Assembly (NCBI GenBank): GCA_002689925.1
Contig: NZIO01000010.1
Span: forward strand, 1 to 64,000
Source of the DNA: Candidatus Pelagibacter sp.
GTDB lineage: Bacteria; Pseudomonadota; Alphaproteobacteria; Pelagibacterales; Pelagibacteraceae
Direction: 5' to 3'
Length of the DNA: 64,000 bases
Made by a program: the position numbers and the translations under genes. How positions within the stretch are numbered: position 1 is the first letter of the stretch; each line of letters opens with the position of its first letter. The notes below the pieces were generated by a model. It made no database searches. It was given only the letters and a program-made list of their open reading frames with translations, and was not told the DNA's origin. Below are positions 30,402 to 40,026 of the stretch, piece by piece.

Positions 30402-30590
30402 CTATTTAATACTCTTTAAAATTTTCTGATTAGCTATTTTATTTTTATTGACGCCACGTTTAATAGTATAATCTAAAGTTCCATTTGCACCTGCTTCAAC
30501 TGCTTTACGTTGAGTTCTAAATAGCTTTTTTTCTTTAGCGTCATTTGCTAATTTATTAGAATAATTTGCTAAATGTTTTGTATCTCTCAT
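30402..30590 (-). CDS. Small basic protein at the end of the suf operon
   Basis: Unrecognised 62-residue protein, strongly basic (many Lys and Arg), no cysteine, no signal peptide or membrane segment. It begins MRDTKHLANYSNKLANDA and is probably helical in its first half. I use the ATG at 30590; the frame is open to a TTG at 30626 (74 residues), 6 bases from the sufA stop, which is a less likely start. Position directly after sufA on the same strand suggests co-transcription with the suf genes. It could be a spurious frame, but it fills the space between sufA and glnA. Confidence 0.55.
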   Translation of the reverse strand: MRDTKHLANYSNKLANDAKEKKLFRTQRKAVEAGANGTLDYTIKRGVNKNKIANQKILKSIK

Positions 30591-30632
30591 GTGGCTTACT
30601 ATATAGAAAAACTGCTTTTTCAACAATACTAA

Positions 30633-30968
30633 TTAGACTTTAAATGACTCTCCGCAGCCACAACGCTCTGTTTCATTGGGGTTTTTAAAAACGAAAGATG
30701 AAGAAAGTTCCTCTTTTTTATAGTCCATTTCAGTGCCCAAAAGATACATAATAGCTTTTGGGTCAATTAAAACTTTTACTCCTTTATCTTCAACAACTTC
30801 ATCGCTGGGAGAAACTTGTTTAGCATATTCCATTATATAAGACATACCAGCACAACCACCAGATTTAACTCCTACTCTGACTCCTACTATAGATTTACCA
30901 GCAGCAGCCATAATTTCTTTAACTCTTGAAGCAGCTCTATCACTTAATGTAATTACTTGTTTGGTCAT
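30633..30968 (-). CDS. sufA: A-type Fe-S carrier protein (SufA/HesB family)
   Basis: Carries assembled iron-sulfur clusters to target enzymes. It has 111 residues with the three conserved cysteines, one in SGGCAGMSY near residue 40 and two in the C-terminal CGCGESF motif. The start forms an ATGA overlap with the stop of the DUF59 gene. Called SufA from the operon; IscA or ErpA would look the same in sequence at this resolution. Confidence 0.93.
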   Translation of the reverse strand: MTKQVITLSDRAASRVKEIMAAAGKSIVGVRVGVKSGGCAGMSYIMEYAKQVSPSDEVVEDKGVKVLIDPKAIMYLLGTEMDYKKEELSSSFVFKNPNETERCGCGESFKV

Positions 30969-31267
30969 AAATTTAATTCCAGTTTGGCAGATTCTGACAT
31001 TCTATCTTTGGTCCAAGGTGGTTCCCAGACCAATTGTAAGTCTACATTATTAACACCTTTTATCTTTTTTATATTTTCTTTAACTTGATTAGGTAATGAT
31101 TCTGCTACAGGACAATTTGGAGATGTTAAGGTCATATCTACTTTTACATTATTTTTTTCATCAACTTCCAAATTATAAATCAATCCTAGTTCATAAATAT
31201 TTACAGGAATTTCTGGATCATAAATTTTTTTAATCTCATCTATAATTATTTTTTTAGTTTCAGTCAT
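30965..31267 (-). CDS. sufT: SufT-like MIP18/DUF59 family Fe-S maturation protein
   Basis: Small (100-residue) DUF59 protein involved in Fe-S cluster maturation or delivery. It shows YDPEIPVNIYELGLIYNL (about 16-33) and the conserved Cys in LTSPNCPVAESLP near residue 51, and ends with the family's WEPPWTKDRMS motif. It is placed between sufU and sufA, as in many suf operons of alphaproteobacteria. Confidence 0.9.
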   Translation of the reverse strand: MTETKKIIIDEIKKIYDPEIPVNIYELGLIYNLEVDEKNNVKVDMTLTSPNCPVAESLPNQVKENIKKIKGVNNVDLQLVWEPPWTKDRMSESAKLELNL

Positions 31268-31275
31268 ATATCAAC

Positions 31276-31734
31276 TTAATTTGTTTTAATTTTTTCCTTA
31301 CTTTCTAATGCAGACAATACTGTATGCCAAGCCATAGTAGCACATTTAACTCTCATTGGATATTGTTTAACACCTGATAAGGACATTAAAGTTGTGTTTT
31401 GATCTTCACTAAGGCTATTAATCCTTAAATTTGAGCCTTCTTTAATCATTTTTAAAAATTCTGAAATAATATTTTTTATTAAATTTAAATCTTTTCCTTT
31501 AGTTATTTCTGTCATTATAGATGCTGAAGCCATGGAGATTGCACAGCCTTCTCCTTCAAAAGAAATGTCTATAATCTTCATGGAGTCATCAAGGTTTAAA
31601 TAAACGTGTACCTTATCTCCGCAAAGAGGATTGTGTCCTTTTGCATCTCTATTAAAATTGATACTTTTAGTTTTGTTTCTTGGATTTTTTCCATGATCTA
31701 ATATTATTTCTTTATATAATTCTTTTAAGTCCAT
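31276..31734 (-). CDS. sufU: SufU-type Fe-S scaffold/sulfurtransferase
   Basis: NifU/IscU-fold protein of 152 residues. The three conserved cysteines are in NPLCGDKV (about residue 38), GEGCAISMASASIM (about 63) and VKCATMAWHTVL (about 130). The roughly 20-residue insertion between the second and third Cys fits SufU rather than IscU. In Gram-positive bacteria SufU activates SufS by accepting its persulfide through zinc; the same role here is inference. One base separates it from sufS. Confidence 0.9.
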   Translation of the reverse strand: MDLKELYKEIILDHGKNPRNKTKSINFNRDAKGHNPLCGDKVHVYLNLDDSMKIIDISFEGEGCAISMASASIMTEITKGKDLNLIKNIISEFLKMIKEGSNLRINSLSEDQNTTLMSLSGVKQYPMRVKCATMAWHTVLSALESKEKIKTN

Positions 31735-32952
31735 CTAGATATCAAAAATTTTTTTACAATTTTCTATAGACTTAACTAAAACATCTATATCTTCTTTAGT
31801 GTTATAAACTCCTAAGGAAGCTCGAGCAGTTGCAGCAACACCAATTTTTTCATGTAGAATTTGACAACAATGATGACCAGCACGTATGGCAACTCCATCA
31901 TCATCTAAAATAGTTGCTATATCATGTGGATGAATACCTTTGATAGTAAATGATATTACAGCACCTCTATTTTTAGGATTACCAATTACTTTAATAGAAT
32001 TATTCTTTCTTAGTTGTTCTAAACTATATTCCATAATTTGTTTTTCATGATCTATAATATTTTTTATTCCTATTTCTGTTAAAAATTTAATGGAATCTGC
32101 AAAAGCAACCACCTGAGCAGTTTGTAAGGTTCCAGCTTCATACTTATTAGGAATTTCAGCAAATGTAACTTTGTCTTTTTTAACTTCATTTATCATTCCT
32201 CCACCACCTTGATATGGAGGTAAATTTTCTAACCATTTTTTTTTTGCATATAAGATTCCTAAACCCGTGGGTCCATACATTTTATGACAAGAAATAGCAT
32301 AAAAATCACAACCCATTTCTTGCATATCAATTTCTAAATGTGGTGCACTTTGACAACCATCTACCAAAACAGGTATTTTTTTTTCTTTAGCAACATCGAC
32401 AATTTCTTTAATTGGCAAAATAGCTCCTGTTACATTTGATAAATGTGTAACAGCAATCATCTTAGTTTTGTTAGATATTAATTTTTTTATTTCGTCTATG
32501 TTTACTTCACCATTTTCATTACAATTAGCAAATTTAATGACTGCACCTTTTGTTTCACGTAAAAAATGCCATGGAACATAATTGGAGTGATGCTCAAGTT
32601 CAGTAATTATAATTTCATCACCTTTTTCTATGAATTTTTGTCCATATGTTGTCGCTACTAGGTTAATTGCTTCTGTAGCACCTTTCGTAAATATAATTTC
32701 TTCTCTAGAAGAAGCATTAATATATTTTTTAACCATATCTCTTGTTTGTTCAAATTTATTAGTTGCGTTGACAGCCAATGAATGAACACTACGACCAACA
32801 TTGGAAAACTCTTTTTCATAAAAAGTAGTTAGTTTATCGATAACTATCTTTGGTTTTTGGGAAGAATTTGCACTATCTAGATAAACTAATCTTTTACCAT
32901 CTACTAAATTATCAAAAATAGGAAAATGTGATTTAATTTTATTAATATTCAT
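31735..32952 (-). CDS. sufS: Cysteine desulfurase SufS
   Basis: PLP-dependent enzyme that removes sulfur from cysteine for Fe-S assembly. It has 405 residues from the ATG at 32952; the frame is open to a TTG at 32967, which I reject because it lengthens the overlap with sufD. The PLP lysine lies in SCHKMYGPTG near 226, the nucleotide-like pocket in TELEHHSNYVPW near 119, and the catalytic Cys in RAGHHCCQIL near 363. Here two cysteines are adjacent, where many SufS have C-A. It overlaps the end of sufD by 11 bases. Confidence 0.95.
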   Translation of the reverse strand: MNINKIKSHFPIFDNLVDGKRLVYLDSANSSQKPKIVIDKLTTFYEKEFSNVGRSVHSLAVNATNKFEQTRDMVKKYINASSREEIIFTKGATEAINLVATTYGQKFIEKGDEIIITELEHHSNYVPWHFLRETKGAVIKFANCNENGEVNIDEIKKLISNKTKMIAVTHLSNVTGAILPIKEIVDVAKEKKIPVLVDGCQSAPHLEIDMQEMGCDFYAISCHKMYGPTGLGILYAKKKWLENLPPYQGGGGMINEVKKDKVTFAEIPNKYEAGTLQTAQVVAFADSIKFLTEIGIKNIIDHEKQIMEYSLEQLRKNNSIKVIGNPKNRGAVISFTIKGIHPHDIATILDDDGVAIRAGHHCCQILHEKIGVAATARASLGVYNTKEDIDVLVKSIENCKKIFDI

Positions 32953-34195
32953 TGATCTGGCTTTCAAGTTTTAAATCAATAAATTTCTTGATTGATGTGC
33001 TTTTGATACACTCCACTACATCAAGCAAAAAACCTTTTATCAAGAGATTGGTCGCTTGTTTTTTATTTAAACCTCTGGACATTAAATAATAAATAGATTC
33101 TTCGTCAATATTTCCAGATGTTGAGCCGTGTGAACATTTCACGTCGTCAGCGTAAATTTCTAATTCTGGCTTAGAATTAAATTCTGAATTTTCAGATAAT
33201 AAAAGGGCTTTGCTTAATTGATAAGCATTTGTTTTTTGAGCAATATCTTTAACATAAATTTTACCTTGATAGATACCTTTGGTTTCATTGCTTAGGACTT
33301 GTTTAATTTTTTGATAACTTTTACAATTGGGGACTAAATGATTAAGTCGGGTTTTAATTTCTTGATGCTCTTCTTTTTTTAAAAATAAAGCAGACTGAAT
33401 ATTACATTCACTATTTTCACCTGATAAATCACAATCAATCTCTATTTTATTAAACTTAAAACCTGAAGAAAAAATTAAATTAGTATAATTTGCATCATTT
33501 AAAATTTGATTTTTTATAAACTTATAAAAATAGCCATTACTCTTTTTATTTTGAATATAGATAGTTCTAAATTTTGAATTTTTTTCAAGAATAATATTTT
33601 CATATAAATTATTAATAAATTTGTTTTCTGACTCATTAACTATATATTCAATTAAGTGTAGTTCAGAACCTTCATTAATTTTAATTTTATTCTTAGAATT
33701 TAAAATTTCATTTTTTAAATCTTTAGAAAAAAAATTATAAATTACTAAAACTTTATTAAATTTATAATTTTTTTCAATTTCTAAATAATATCCACTATTT
33801 GAAAAAGCATTATTTAAGAATACAAGTGGATTCTTGTTAGTCTCAGTTTTTAAATCATGTTCACAGTATGATTCTAGTTTAATTTTACTATTATCTTCAT
33901 GGTCAAAATTTTGAGAATGTAAATTTCCATTTAAAAGCAAAATGTAATTATGTTCAAAATCTAATAACGGCTTTATATTTTCTTGATTTTTTTTTAAATT
34001 TATAGAATTTAAATTAGCAAAATTTTTGTTTATTATGTCTTTTAAATCTGAAAATTTCCAATCTTCATGTCTTTTGTTAGGAAACCCAGTAGAATTAAAT
34101 AGCTCTAAATTTTTAATTCTAAAATTTTTTTCTTCTTTTGAAATATTTTTAATTTCGTCTATTTGATTTTTACTAAATTCAACACTATTAAGCAT
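32942..34195 (-). CDS. sufD: Fe-S cluster assembly protein SufD
   Basis: Partner of SufB in the SufBC2D scaffold. It has 417 residues; the diagnostic C-terminal part has DDVKCSHGSTSGNIDEESIY near 350 and YLMSRGLNKKQATNLLIKGF. The N-terminal two thirds is divergent and lysine/asparagine rich. The gene lies 1 base downstream of sufC and overlaps sufS. Confidence 0.93.
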   Translation of the reverse strand: MLNSVEFSKNQIDEIKNISKEEKNFRIKNLELFNSTGFPNKRHEDWKFSDLKDIINKNFANLNSINLKKNQENIKPLLDFEHNYILLLNGNLHSQNFDHEDNSKIKLESYCEHDLKTETNKNPLVFLNNAFSNSGYYLEIEKNYKFNKVLVIYNFFSKDLKNEILNSKNKIKINEGSELHLIEYIVNESENKFINNLYENIILEKNSKFRTIYIQNKKSNGYFYKFIKNQILNDANYTNLIFSSGFKFNKIEIDCDLSGENSECNIQSALFLKKEEHQEIKTRLNHLVPNCKSYQKIKQVLSNETKGIYQGKIYVKDIAQKTNAYQLSKALLLSENSEFNSKPELEIYADDVKCSHGSTSGNIDEESIYYLMSRGLNKKQATNLLIKGFLLDVVECIKSTSIKKFIDLKLESQINEY

Positions 34196-34196
34196 T

Positions 34197-34931
34197 TTAA
34201 TTCAACTTTTCATAGCCAGTTTCTTCTAGCTCTACTGCTAGTTTGCTGGATCCAGTTTTAACAATTTTCCCCTTAGATAGAACATGTACAAAATCAGGTT
34301 TTATATAATTAAGTAATCTCTGATAATGTGTTATTACTAAAAATGACCTATTTTTACTTCTTGATGAATTAACTCCATTTGCTACAATCTTAAGTGCATC
34401 TATATCTAACCCAGAATCTGTCTCATCTAAAATTGCAAGTTTAGGATCTAAAATTTTCATTTGTAATATTTCATTTTTTTTCTTTTCACCACCTGAAAAT
34501 CCAACATTTAAATGTCTTGATAAAAATTTTTCATCTATTCCAAGTTCTTTTGATTTTTCTTTTATTATTCTTAAGAATGAAATAGCATCCAATTCTTTTT
34601 CACCTCTAGCTTTTCGAATAGAGTTTAAAGATGTTTTTAAAAAATTACTTGTGTTTACACCAGGTATTTCTAAAGGATACTGAAAAGCCAAAAATATTCC
34701 CTTTTGGGCTCTTTCCTCTACAGGCACATCTAGTAAGTTCTTTCCTAAATAGTTTAAAATTCCTTCTATCTCATAACCAGTTTTTCCTGATAAAATATTA
34801 GCTAATGTGCTTTTTCCTGATCCATTAGGCCCCATAATTGCATGAACCTCTCCAGGATTTATCTTTAAATTTAAGCCTTTTAAAATAGTTTTGTTGCTAA
34901 TAGATGCCTGTAAATTTTTAATTTCTAACAT
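34197..34931 (-). CDS. sufC: Fe-S cluster assembly ATPase SufC
   Basis: ABC-type ATPase of the SufBC2D complex, 244 residues, cytosolic. Walker A is GPNGSGKST (about 35-43), the signature is FSGGEKKKNEI near 149 and Walker B is LAILDETDSGLDIDAL near 169. Its start overlaps the sufB stop by one base (TAATG) and sufD follows after 1 base. Confidence 0.96.
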   Translation of the reverse strand: MLEIKNLQASISNKTILKGLNLKINPGEVHAIMGPNGSGKSTLANILSGKTGYEIEGILNYLGKNLLDVPVEERAQKGIFLAFQYPLEIPGVNTSNFLKTSLNSIRKARGEKELDAISFLRIIKEKSKELGIDEKFLSRHLNVGFSGGEKKKNEILQMKILDPKLAILDETDSGLDIDALKIVANGVNSSRSKNRSFLVITHYQRLLNYIKPDFVHVLSKGKIVKTGSSKLAVELEETGYEKLN

Positions 34932-36367
34932 TATCCAACACTTCCCTCTAAGCTAATACCAACTAATTTTTGAGCTTCAACAGCAAATTCCATTGGTAAT
35001 TGCTGAAGCACTTCTTTGCAAAAGCCATTAACTATTAAACTTACTGCTTCTTCTTGATTTAAACCTCTTTGATTACAATAAAATAACTGTTCTTCATTAA
35101 TCTTAGAAGTGGTTGCTTCATGCTCTATTATAGAAGAAGAATTTTTATTTTTAATATATGGAACTGTATGTGCTCCACACTTATTTCCCATTAATAGTGA
35201 GTCACATTGAGTGTAGTTTCTTGAATTTTTTGCTTTTTTACTTATATCAACTAAACCACGATATGTATTGTCTGCTTGGCCTGCAGAAATACCTTTAGAT
35301 ATAATCTTGCTTTTGGTATTTTTTCCTATATGTATCATTTTAGTTCCAGTGTCTGCTTTTTGATGATTATTTGTAATAGCTATTGAATAAAATTCACCTA
35401 CAGAATTATCACCTTGTAATATGCAGCTAGGATATTTCCATGTAATTGCTGAACCAGTTTCAACTTGTGTCCAAGAAATTTTAGAATTTTTTCCTCTACA
35501 CGCTCCCCTTTTTGTAACAAAATTATAAATTCCACCTTTTCCATCTTTATCTCCTGGATACCAATTTTGAACTGTGGAGTATTTAATTTCAGCATTATCA
35601 AGTGCAACCAACTCTACATTAGCTGCATGAAGTTGGTTTTCATCTCTCATTGGTGCTGTACAACCCTCAAGATAACTAACATAACTATCTTCATCTGCAA
35701 TAATTAAAGTTCTTTCAAATTGTCCTGTTTCTGAAGCATTAATTCTAAAATATGTTGATAGTTCCATAGGACATCTAACACCTTTTGGAATATATACAAA
35801 AGATCCATCTGTAAAAACTGCAGAATTTAATGTTGCAAAGTAATGATCTGTTAAAGGAATTACTGATCCAAGATATTTTTTTACTAAGTTTGGATGTTTT
35901 AGAATAGCTTCAGAAATAGGACAAAAAATAATTCCTTTTTTTGTAAGACTTTCTTTAAAAGTTGTTGCAACAGAAACAGAATCAAAAACAGCATCTACAG
36001 CAACTCCATTTAACCTTTTTTGCTCATTTAAAGGTATTCCTAATTTGGCATAAGTTTCTAATAGTTTGGGATCTATATCTTCAAGACTTTTAGGTTTATC
36101 AGATGAACTTTTTGGTGCAGAATAATAATATAAATCTTGATAATTAATCTTCGGGTATTTTGGTTTTTGCCAATTAGGCTCTTTTAAACTTTTTAATCTG
36201 TTATAAGCTTTCAATCTCCAATCAAGCATCCAATCGGGTTCTTTTTTAATTTTAGATATAAATTTAATTACATCTTCATTAAGACCTTTTGGAGCTTTGA
36301 TACTTTCTATATCTGTTGTGAAGCCATATTTATATTCTTTTGTTTTTTCCAAATCTTGTTGTTTCAT
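34931..36367 (-). CDS. sufB: Fe-S cluster assembly protein SufB
   Basis: Core scaffold of the SUF machinery on which clusters are built. It has 478 residues with [19 protein letters not shown] near 192, [20 protein letters not shown] near 233 and the C-terminal [16 protein letters not shown] motif. First structural gene of the operon, 4 bases after the Rrf2 regulator. Confidence 0.96.
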   Translation of the reverse strand: MKQQDLEKTKEYKYGFTTDIESIKAPKGLNEDVIKFISKIKKEPDWMLDWRLKAYNRLKSLKEPNWQKPKYPKINYQDLYYYSAPKSSSDKPKSLEDIDPKLLETYAKLGIPLNEQKRLNGVAVDAVFDSVSVATTFKESLTKKGIIFCPISEAILKHPNLVKKYLGSVIPLTDHYFATLNSAVFTDGSFVYIPKGVRCPMELSTYFRINASETGQFERTLIIADEDSYVSYLEGCTAPMRDENQLHAANVELVALDNAEIKYSTVQNWYPGDKDGKGGIYNFVTKRGACRGKNSKISWTQVETGSAITWKYPSCILQGDNSVGEFYSIAITNNHQKADTGTKMIHIGKNTKSKIISKGISAGQADNTYRGLVDISKKAKNSRNYTQCDSLLMGNKCGAHTVPYIKNKNSSSIIEHEATTSKINEEQLFYCNQRGLNQEEAVSLIVNGFCKEVLQQLPMEFAVEAQKLVGISLEGSVG

Positions 36368-36371
36368 AATA

Positions 36372-36803
36372 TTAATTCAATTTATTTTCTGTTTTTTGTT
36401 TATAAACAATATCTTTAAGAGTATTTTTTTCAAAAAAACTATTTATATGACTTTCAAGATCATCCCAAAGATCGTGGGTAATACATTTAATAGACTTCCC
36501 GTTACAACCTTTTTTTGACTCACGCTTACATTTGACAGTTTTAATTTTTTCATCAACGGCATTGATAATATTAAGTAGTTTTATTTCTTCTGGGTTTTTT
36601 GATAAAATATAACCACCATTAGGTCCTCTTGAGCTAGTTACCAAATCATACTTCTTTAATTTTAGAAATAATTGTTCTAAAAAAGATAAAGATATTCCTT
36701 GCCTTAAAGAAATTTCATTAAGACTAATTGGGCTTTTATTGTAATTTTTGGCCAAATCAGCCATAGCCATTACAGCATATCTGCCTTTAGATGTTAATTT
36801 CAT
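36372..36803 (-). CDS. Rrf2-family Fe-S regulator (IscR-like)
   Basis: Transcription factor of 143 residues leading the suf operon, so probably its Fe-S-responsive regulator. An N-terminal winged helix ([18 protein letters not shown]..., recognition region [10 protein letters not shown]) is followed by a ligand region with C92, C100, C107 and H110. The C-x7-C-x6-C-x2-H spacing differs from the C-x5-C-x5-C-x2-H of E. coli IscR, but all four ligands are there. The ATG at 36803 gives the family's standard N-terminus; the open frame continues to a TTG at 36818. The palindrome at 36855 is a likely autoregulatory site. Confidence 0.9.
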   Translation of the reverse strand: MKLTSKGRYAVMAMADLAKNYNKSPISLNEISLRQGISLSFLEQLFLKLKKYDLVTSSRGPNGGYILSKNPEEIKLLNIINAVDEKIKTVKCKRESKKGCNGKSIKCITHDLWDDLESHINSFFEKNTLKDIVYKQKTENKLN

Positions 36804-36854
36804 TATATTTACCCACAATAAATTATGATTTATATGATACTCTTACCTTATTCC

Positions 36855-36867
36855 GACTAAATTAGTC
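36855..36867. promoter_or_regulatory. Palindromic operator candidate for the suf operon
   Basis: GACTAAATTAGTC is a perfect inverted repeat (5-base arms, 3-base centre) about 50 bases before the Rrf2-gene start. On the minus strand it overlaps TTGACT, a good -35 hexamer (36869-36864), and runs on into CGGAATAAGG. Location and symmetry fit a binding site for the Rrf2 protein; that assignment is inference. No strong -10 is seen at standard spacing. Confidence 0.5.
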
Positions 36868-36951
36868 AACTTTATAAAAAAATGATATGTCGCACTAAAA
36901 ACGTGTTATATATCTATTTTTTTATTGAAAATAAAAATCATTATTAATTAT

Positions 36952-37608
36952 ATGCTTACAGAAAAATCAGAAATTTTTATCCCAGGACCTGCAGGAAGAA
37001 TACATGCAAAATATAATAAAAGTAATAAGAAAAGTGCTCCAATAGCTTTAGTGTTACAGCCTCATCCACAATATGGGGGAACAATGAATAATAAAATAAC
37101 TTTTGAAACTTACAAAACTTTCTATGATAATGATTTTTCTGTCTGTAGAATTAATTTTAGAGGTGTGGGTAAAAGTGATGGTCATTTTGACAATGGACAA
37201 GGTGAATTGTCAGACGCTGCAGCTTCATTAGATTGGTTAGAAAAAGAAAACATAGATTATAGTCAATGTTGGGTATCCGGTTTTTCATTTGGTGCTTTAA
37301 TATGTATGCAGTTGCTAATGAGAAGACCTGAAATAAATAGATTTGTAGCAATTTCACCTCAACCCAACGTATATGATTTTTCTTTTTTAGCACCATGTCC
37401 CTCGTCTGGATTAATAGTATATGGAAAAAATGATGAACTAGTGCCAGAAGAATATATCTTAGTTTTAAAAAAAAGATTAGAACAACAAAAAGGAATTAAA
37501 GTTCCATTTAAAGAAATAGAAAATGCTAATCATTTTTATAAAAACAAAGTAAATGATTTACAAAAAATTTTAAATCAGTATATCCAAGAAGAAACTAGTC
37601 TATATTAA
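36952..37608 (+). CDS. Alpha/beta hydrolase
   Basis: Serine hydrolase fold of 218 residues. The family's PHPQYGGTMNNK motif lies at residues 38-49, NFRGVGKSDG at 68-77, the nucleophile Ser112 in SGFSFGA, a probable Asp in YGKNDELVP and a His in NANHFY near the C-terminus. No signal peptide; substrate unknown. I use the ATG at 36952, not the TTG at 36925. It is divergent from the suf regulator and its stop codon shares the TTAA at 37605-37608 with the convergent anmK stop. Confidence 0.85.
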   Translation: MLTEKSEIFIPGPAGRIHAKYNKSNKKSAPIALVLQPHPQYGGTMNNKITFETYKTFYDNDFSVCRINFRGVGKSDGHFDNGQGELSDAAASLDWLEKENIDYSQCWVSGFSFGALICMQLLMRRPEINRFVAISPQPNVYDFSFLAPCPSSGLIVYGKNDELVPEEYILVLKKRLEQQKGIKVPFKEIENANHFYKNKVNDLQKILNQYIQEETSLY

Positions 37609-38726
37609 AAATTTTTAATCAACTTACCACCTATGCAAGGTTTTTTTACACCTGTTGTTTGTGGAAAAGAAATTGGTAAACCTAGATAAGATCTGATAGC
37701 AAGATAAGCAAAAGCTTGCGACTCGACAAAATCTCCATCTATATCCAAATTATCAATTAATTTTACTGGTCTATCTACTTTTTCTTTTATTCTATTAACT
37801 AAAAAATTATTTTTTCTACCACCACCACATAATAAAATATTTATTTTTTTATAAAATCTTTCATCTTTTAAAAAACATATAATACCTCCTATTATAGAAT
37901 CAGCTGTATATTCAATCAAAGTTGCCGCTCCATCTTCTAAAGATAATTTTTTAAACAATGTTAAATTAAAATCTTTTGTATCGTATGATGTTTTGTGAAT
38001 ATGATTCTTTATAAGTTTTTTATAAATTTCTTTATTTATATTTCCTGACTTAGCAACTTTTCCATTTTTATCATAAGGCTTATCTGTTTTTTTTCTCATC
38101 CACTGATCAATCAAACAGTTTCCTGGTCCTGTGTCTTTGCTTTTTAAATAGTTTTTTGTTGGAATTTTATTATCTTGCCAAATAAGTGTGTAATTAGCTA
38201 TTCCTCCTATATTAATAATAATTACAGGAGGTTTTATTTTTTTTTGTTCAATAATTAATTTATGAAAAATTGGTGTTAACGGAGCTCCATCACCTCCATT
38301 ATTTATATCATTTGTTCTAAAGTCATAAATAACTTTTTTCTTAATTAATTTTGATAAAAGCTTTCCATCACCAATTTGTTTAGTAATTTTTTCTTTTGCA
38401 TTATGAAAAATTGTTTGACCATGAAATCCTATTAAATCAATATTTACTTTAGATTTCTTTATTATTCTAGCTGTGTTTTTTGCATGAAATATAGTAATTT
38501 GTTTTTCAATTTCATTTATATTCTTTTTAAGTTTTTTTAAATCTTTAGAATTTTCTATTTTATCTCTAAGAGTTACTAATTTTTCATAAATAGCTTGTGG
38601 ATATTTGAAATATTGATCAGTAATTATCTTATATTTTGTCTCGCCGTCTGATTGAATTATAGACGCATCAACTCCATCCATTGAAGTTCCGCTCATTAAA
38701 CCTAAACTATAATAGAATTTACCCAT
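37605..38726 (-). CDS. anmK: Anhydro-N-acetylmuramic acid kinase
   Basis: Phosphorylates and opens 1,6-anhydro-MurNAc released by peptidoglycan turnover. It has 373 residues of the ASKHA fold with the signature LGLMSGTSMDGVDASI (about 8-23), GFHGQTIFH near 98, NIGGIANYTLI near 172 and LLCGGGRKN near 294. Length and motifs are standard. It is divergent from tyrS. Confidence 0.94.
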   Translation of the reverse strand: MGKFYYSLGLMSGTSMDGVDASIIQSDGETKYKIITDQYFKYPQAIYEKLVTLRDKIENSKDLKKLKKNINEIEKQITIFHAKNTARIIKKSKVNIDLIGFHGQTIFHNAKEKITKQIGDGKLLSKLIKKKVIYDFRTNDINNGGDGAPLTPIFHKLIIEQKKIKPPVIIINIGGIANYTLIWQDNKIPTKNYLKSKDTGPGNCLIDQWMRKKTDKPYDKNGKVAKSGNINKEIYKKLIKNHIHKTSYDTKDFNLTLFKKLSLEDGAATLIEYTADSIIGGIICFLKDERFYKKINILLCGGGRKNNFLVNRIKEKVDRPVKLIDNLDIDGDFVESQAFAYLAIRSYLGLPISFPQTTGVKKPCIGGKLIKNF

Positions 38727-38784
38727 AAAATATATTTAATTTAAAAGGAATCTTGTATATTACAACTATTAAATACCTTATATC

Positions 38785-40026
38785 ATGCAAAAAACTTTTT
38801 TAACAGAATTTGAAAGCCGAGGATATTTCAATCAATGTACTAATAAAGTTGATTTGGAAAATCTAATGTCAAAAAGTAAAATTAAAGCCTATATAGGTTT
38901 TGATTGTACAGCTCCAAGTTTGCATGTTGGAAGCTTAATGCAGATAATGTGTTTAAGATTACTTCAAAAGTATGGGCACCAACCAATAGTATTGTTGGGG
39001 GGAGGAACAACATTAATTGGAGATCCTTCCGGTAAAGAAGAAACTAGAAAAATACTAAGTAAAAACGAAATTGATGAAAATATTAAAAGTATAAAAGGAG
39101 TATTTAAAATTTTTTTAGATACAAAAAATCCAAAAACAAAACCTATTTTTGTTAATAATTATTCTTGGTTAAGTAAGCTTAATTATATTAATTTTTTAAG
39201 AGATATTGGTAAACACTTCACTATTAATAAAATGCTAACATTTGATAGTGTTAAGATACGTTTAGAAAGAGAACAGTCTTTAAGTTATATGGAATTTAAC
39301 TATATGATGCTTCAAGCATATGATTTTTTTGAATTAAATAAAAGATATAAATGTTCTTTACAAATTGGAGGCTCTGATCAATGGGGCAATATAGTTAATG
39401 GAACAGATTTAATAAAAAAAAAAAACAAAGATCAAACCTATGGATTAACTACACCTCTAATTACGACTTCATCAGGAGTAAAAATGGGAAAAACTGAAAA
39501 AGGTGCTATTTGGTTAAACAAAAAGTTTCTTTCAGCGTATGACTATTGGCAATTTTGGAGAAATACAGATGATAAAGATGTTATAAATTTTTTAAATTTT
39601 TTTACAGATTTAGGTAGTATTAAAATAAATGAATTAAAAAATAATAATCAAAATATAAATAATCTAAAAATCTTATTGGCAAATGAAACTACTTCTATGC
39701 TTCATGGAGCTAAAGCTGCTAAAGAATCTGAAGAAACTGCAAAAAAAACTTTTGATGAAAAATCTATTGGAAAAAATTTACCTGTTATAAAAATAAATAA
39801 AGGAATTATAGAAAAAGGAATAAATATATTTGAACTAGTTATTGAAACAAAACTAGCAAATTCAAAAAGTGAAATTAGAAGAATGATTAAAAATAATGGT
39901 TTAAGGATAAATAATAAAATAATAAATGATGAAAAATTTACACTAAAAATTAATGACATCGATAAAGAAAATAAGATAAAAATATCACACGGAAAAAAAC
40001 AACATGTTGTGATTGAAGTTATTTAG
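38785..40026 (+). CDS. tyrS: Tyrosyl-tRNA synthetase
   Basis: Class Ic aminoacyl-tRNA synthetase charging tRNA-Tyr. It has 413 residues; the HIGH-like motif is HVGS (47-50), QIGGSDQWGNI near 195 binds tyrosine, and the KMSKS-like motif is KMGKT (233-237). A C-terminal S4 RNA-binding domain begins near 350. The end overlaps the convergent AsmA-like gene by 8 bases. Confidence 0.96.
   Translation: MQKTFLTEFESRGYFNQCTNKVDLENLMSKSKIKAYIGFDCTAPSLHVGSLMQIMCLRLLQKYGHQPIVLLGGGTTLIGDPSGKEETRKILSKNEIDENIKSIKGVFKIFLDTKNPKTKPIFVNNYSWLSKLNYINFLRDIGKHFTINKMLTFDSVKIRLEREQSLSYMEFNYMMLQAYDFFELNKRYKCSLQIGGSDQWGNIVNGTDLIKKKNKDQTYGLTTPLITTSSGVKMGKTEKGAIWLNKKFLSAYDYWQFWRNTDDKDVINFLNFFTDLGSIKINELKNNNQNINNLKILLANETTSMLHGAKAAKESEETAKKTFDEKSIGKNLPVIKINKGIIEKGINIFELVIETKLANSKSEIRRMIKNNGLRINNKIINDEKFTLKINDIDKENKIKISHGKKQHVVIEVI

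Noticed and set aside
36804-36818. Longer N-terminus of the Rrf2 regulator from a TTG
   Set aside because: [10 protein letters not shown] at the ATG at 36803 is the standard family start; the added residues have no support.
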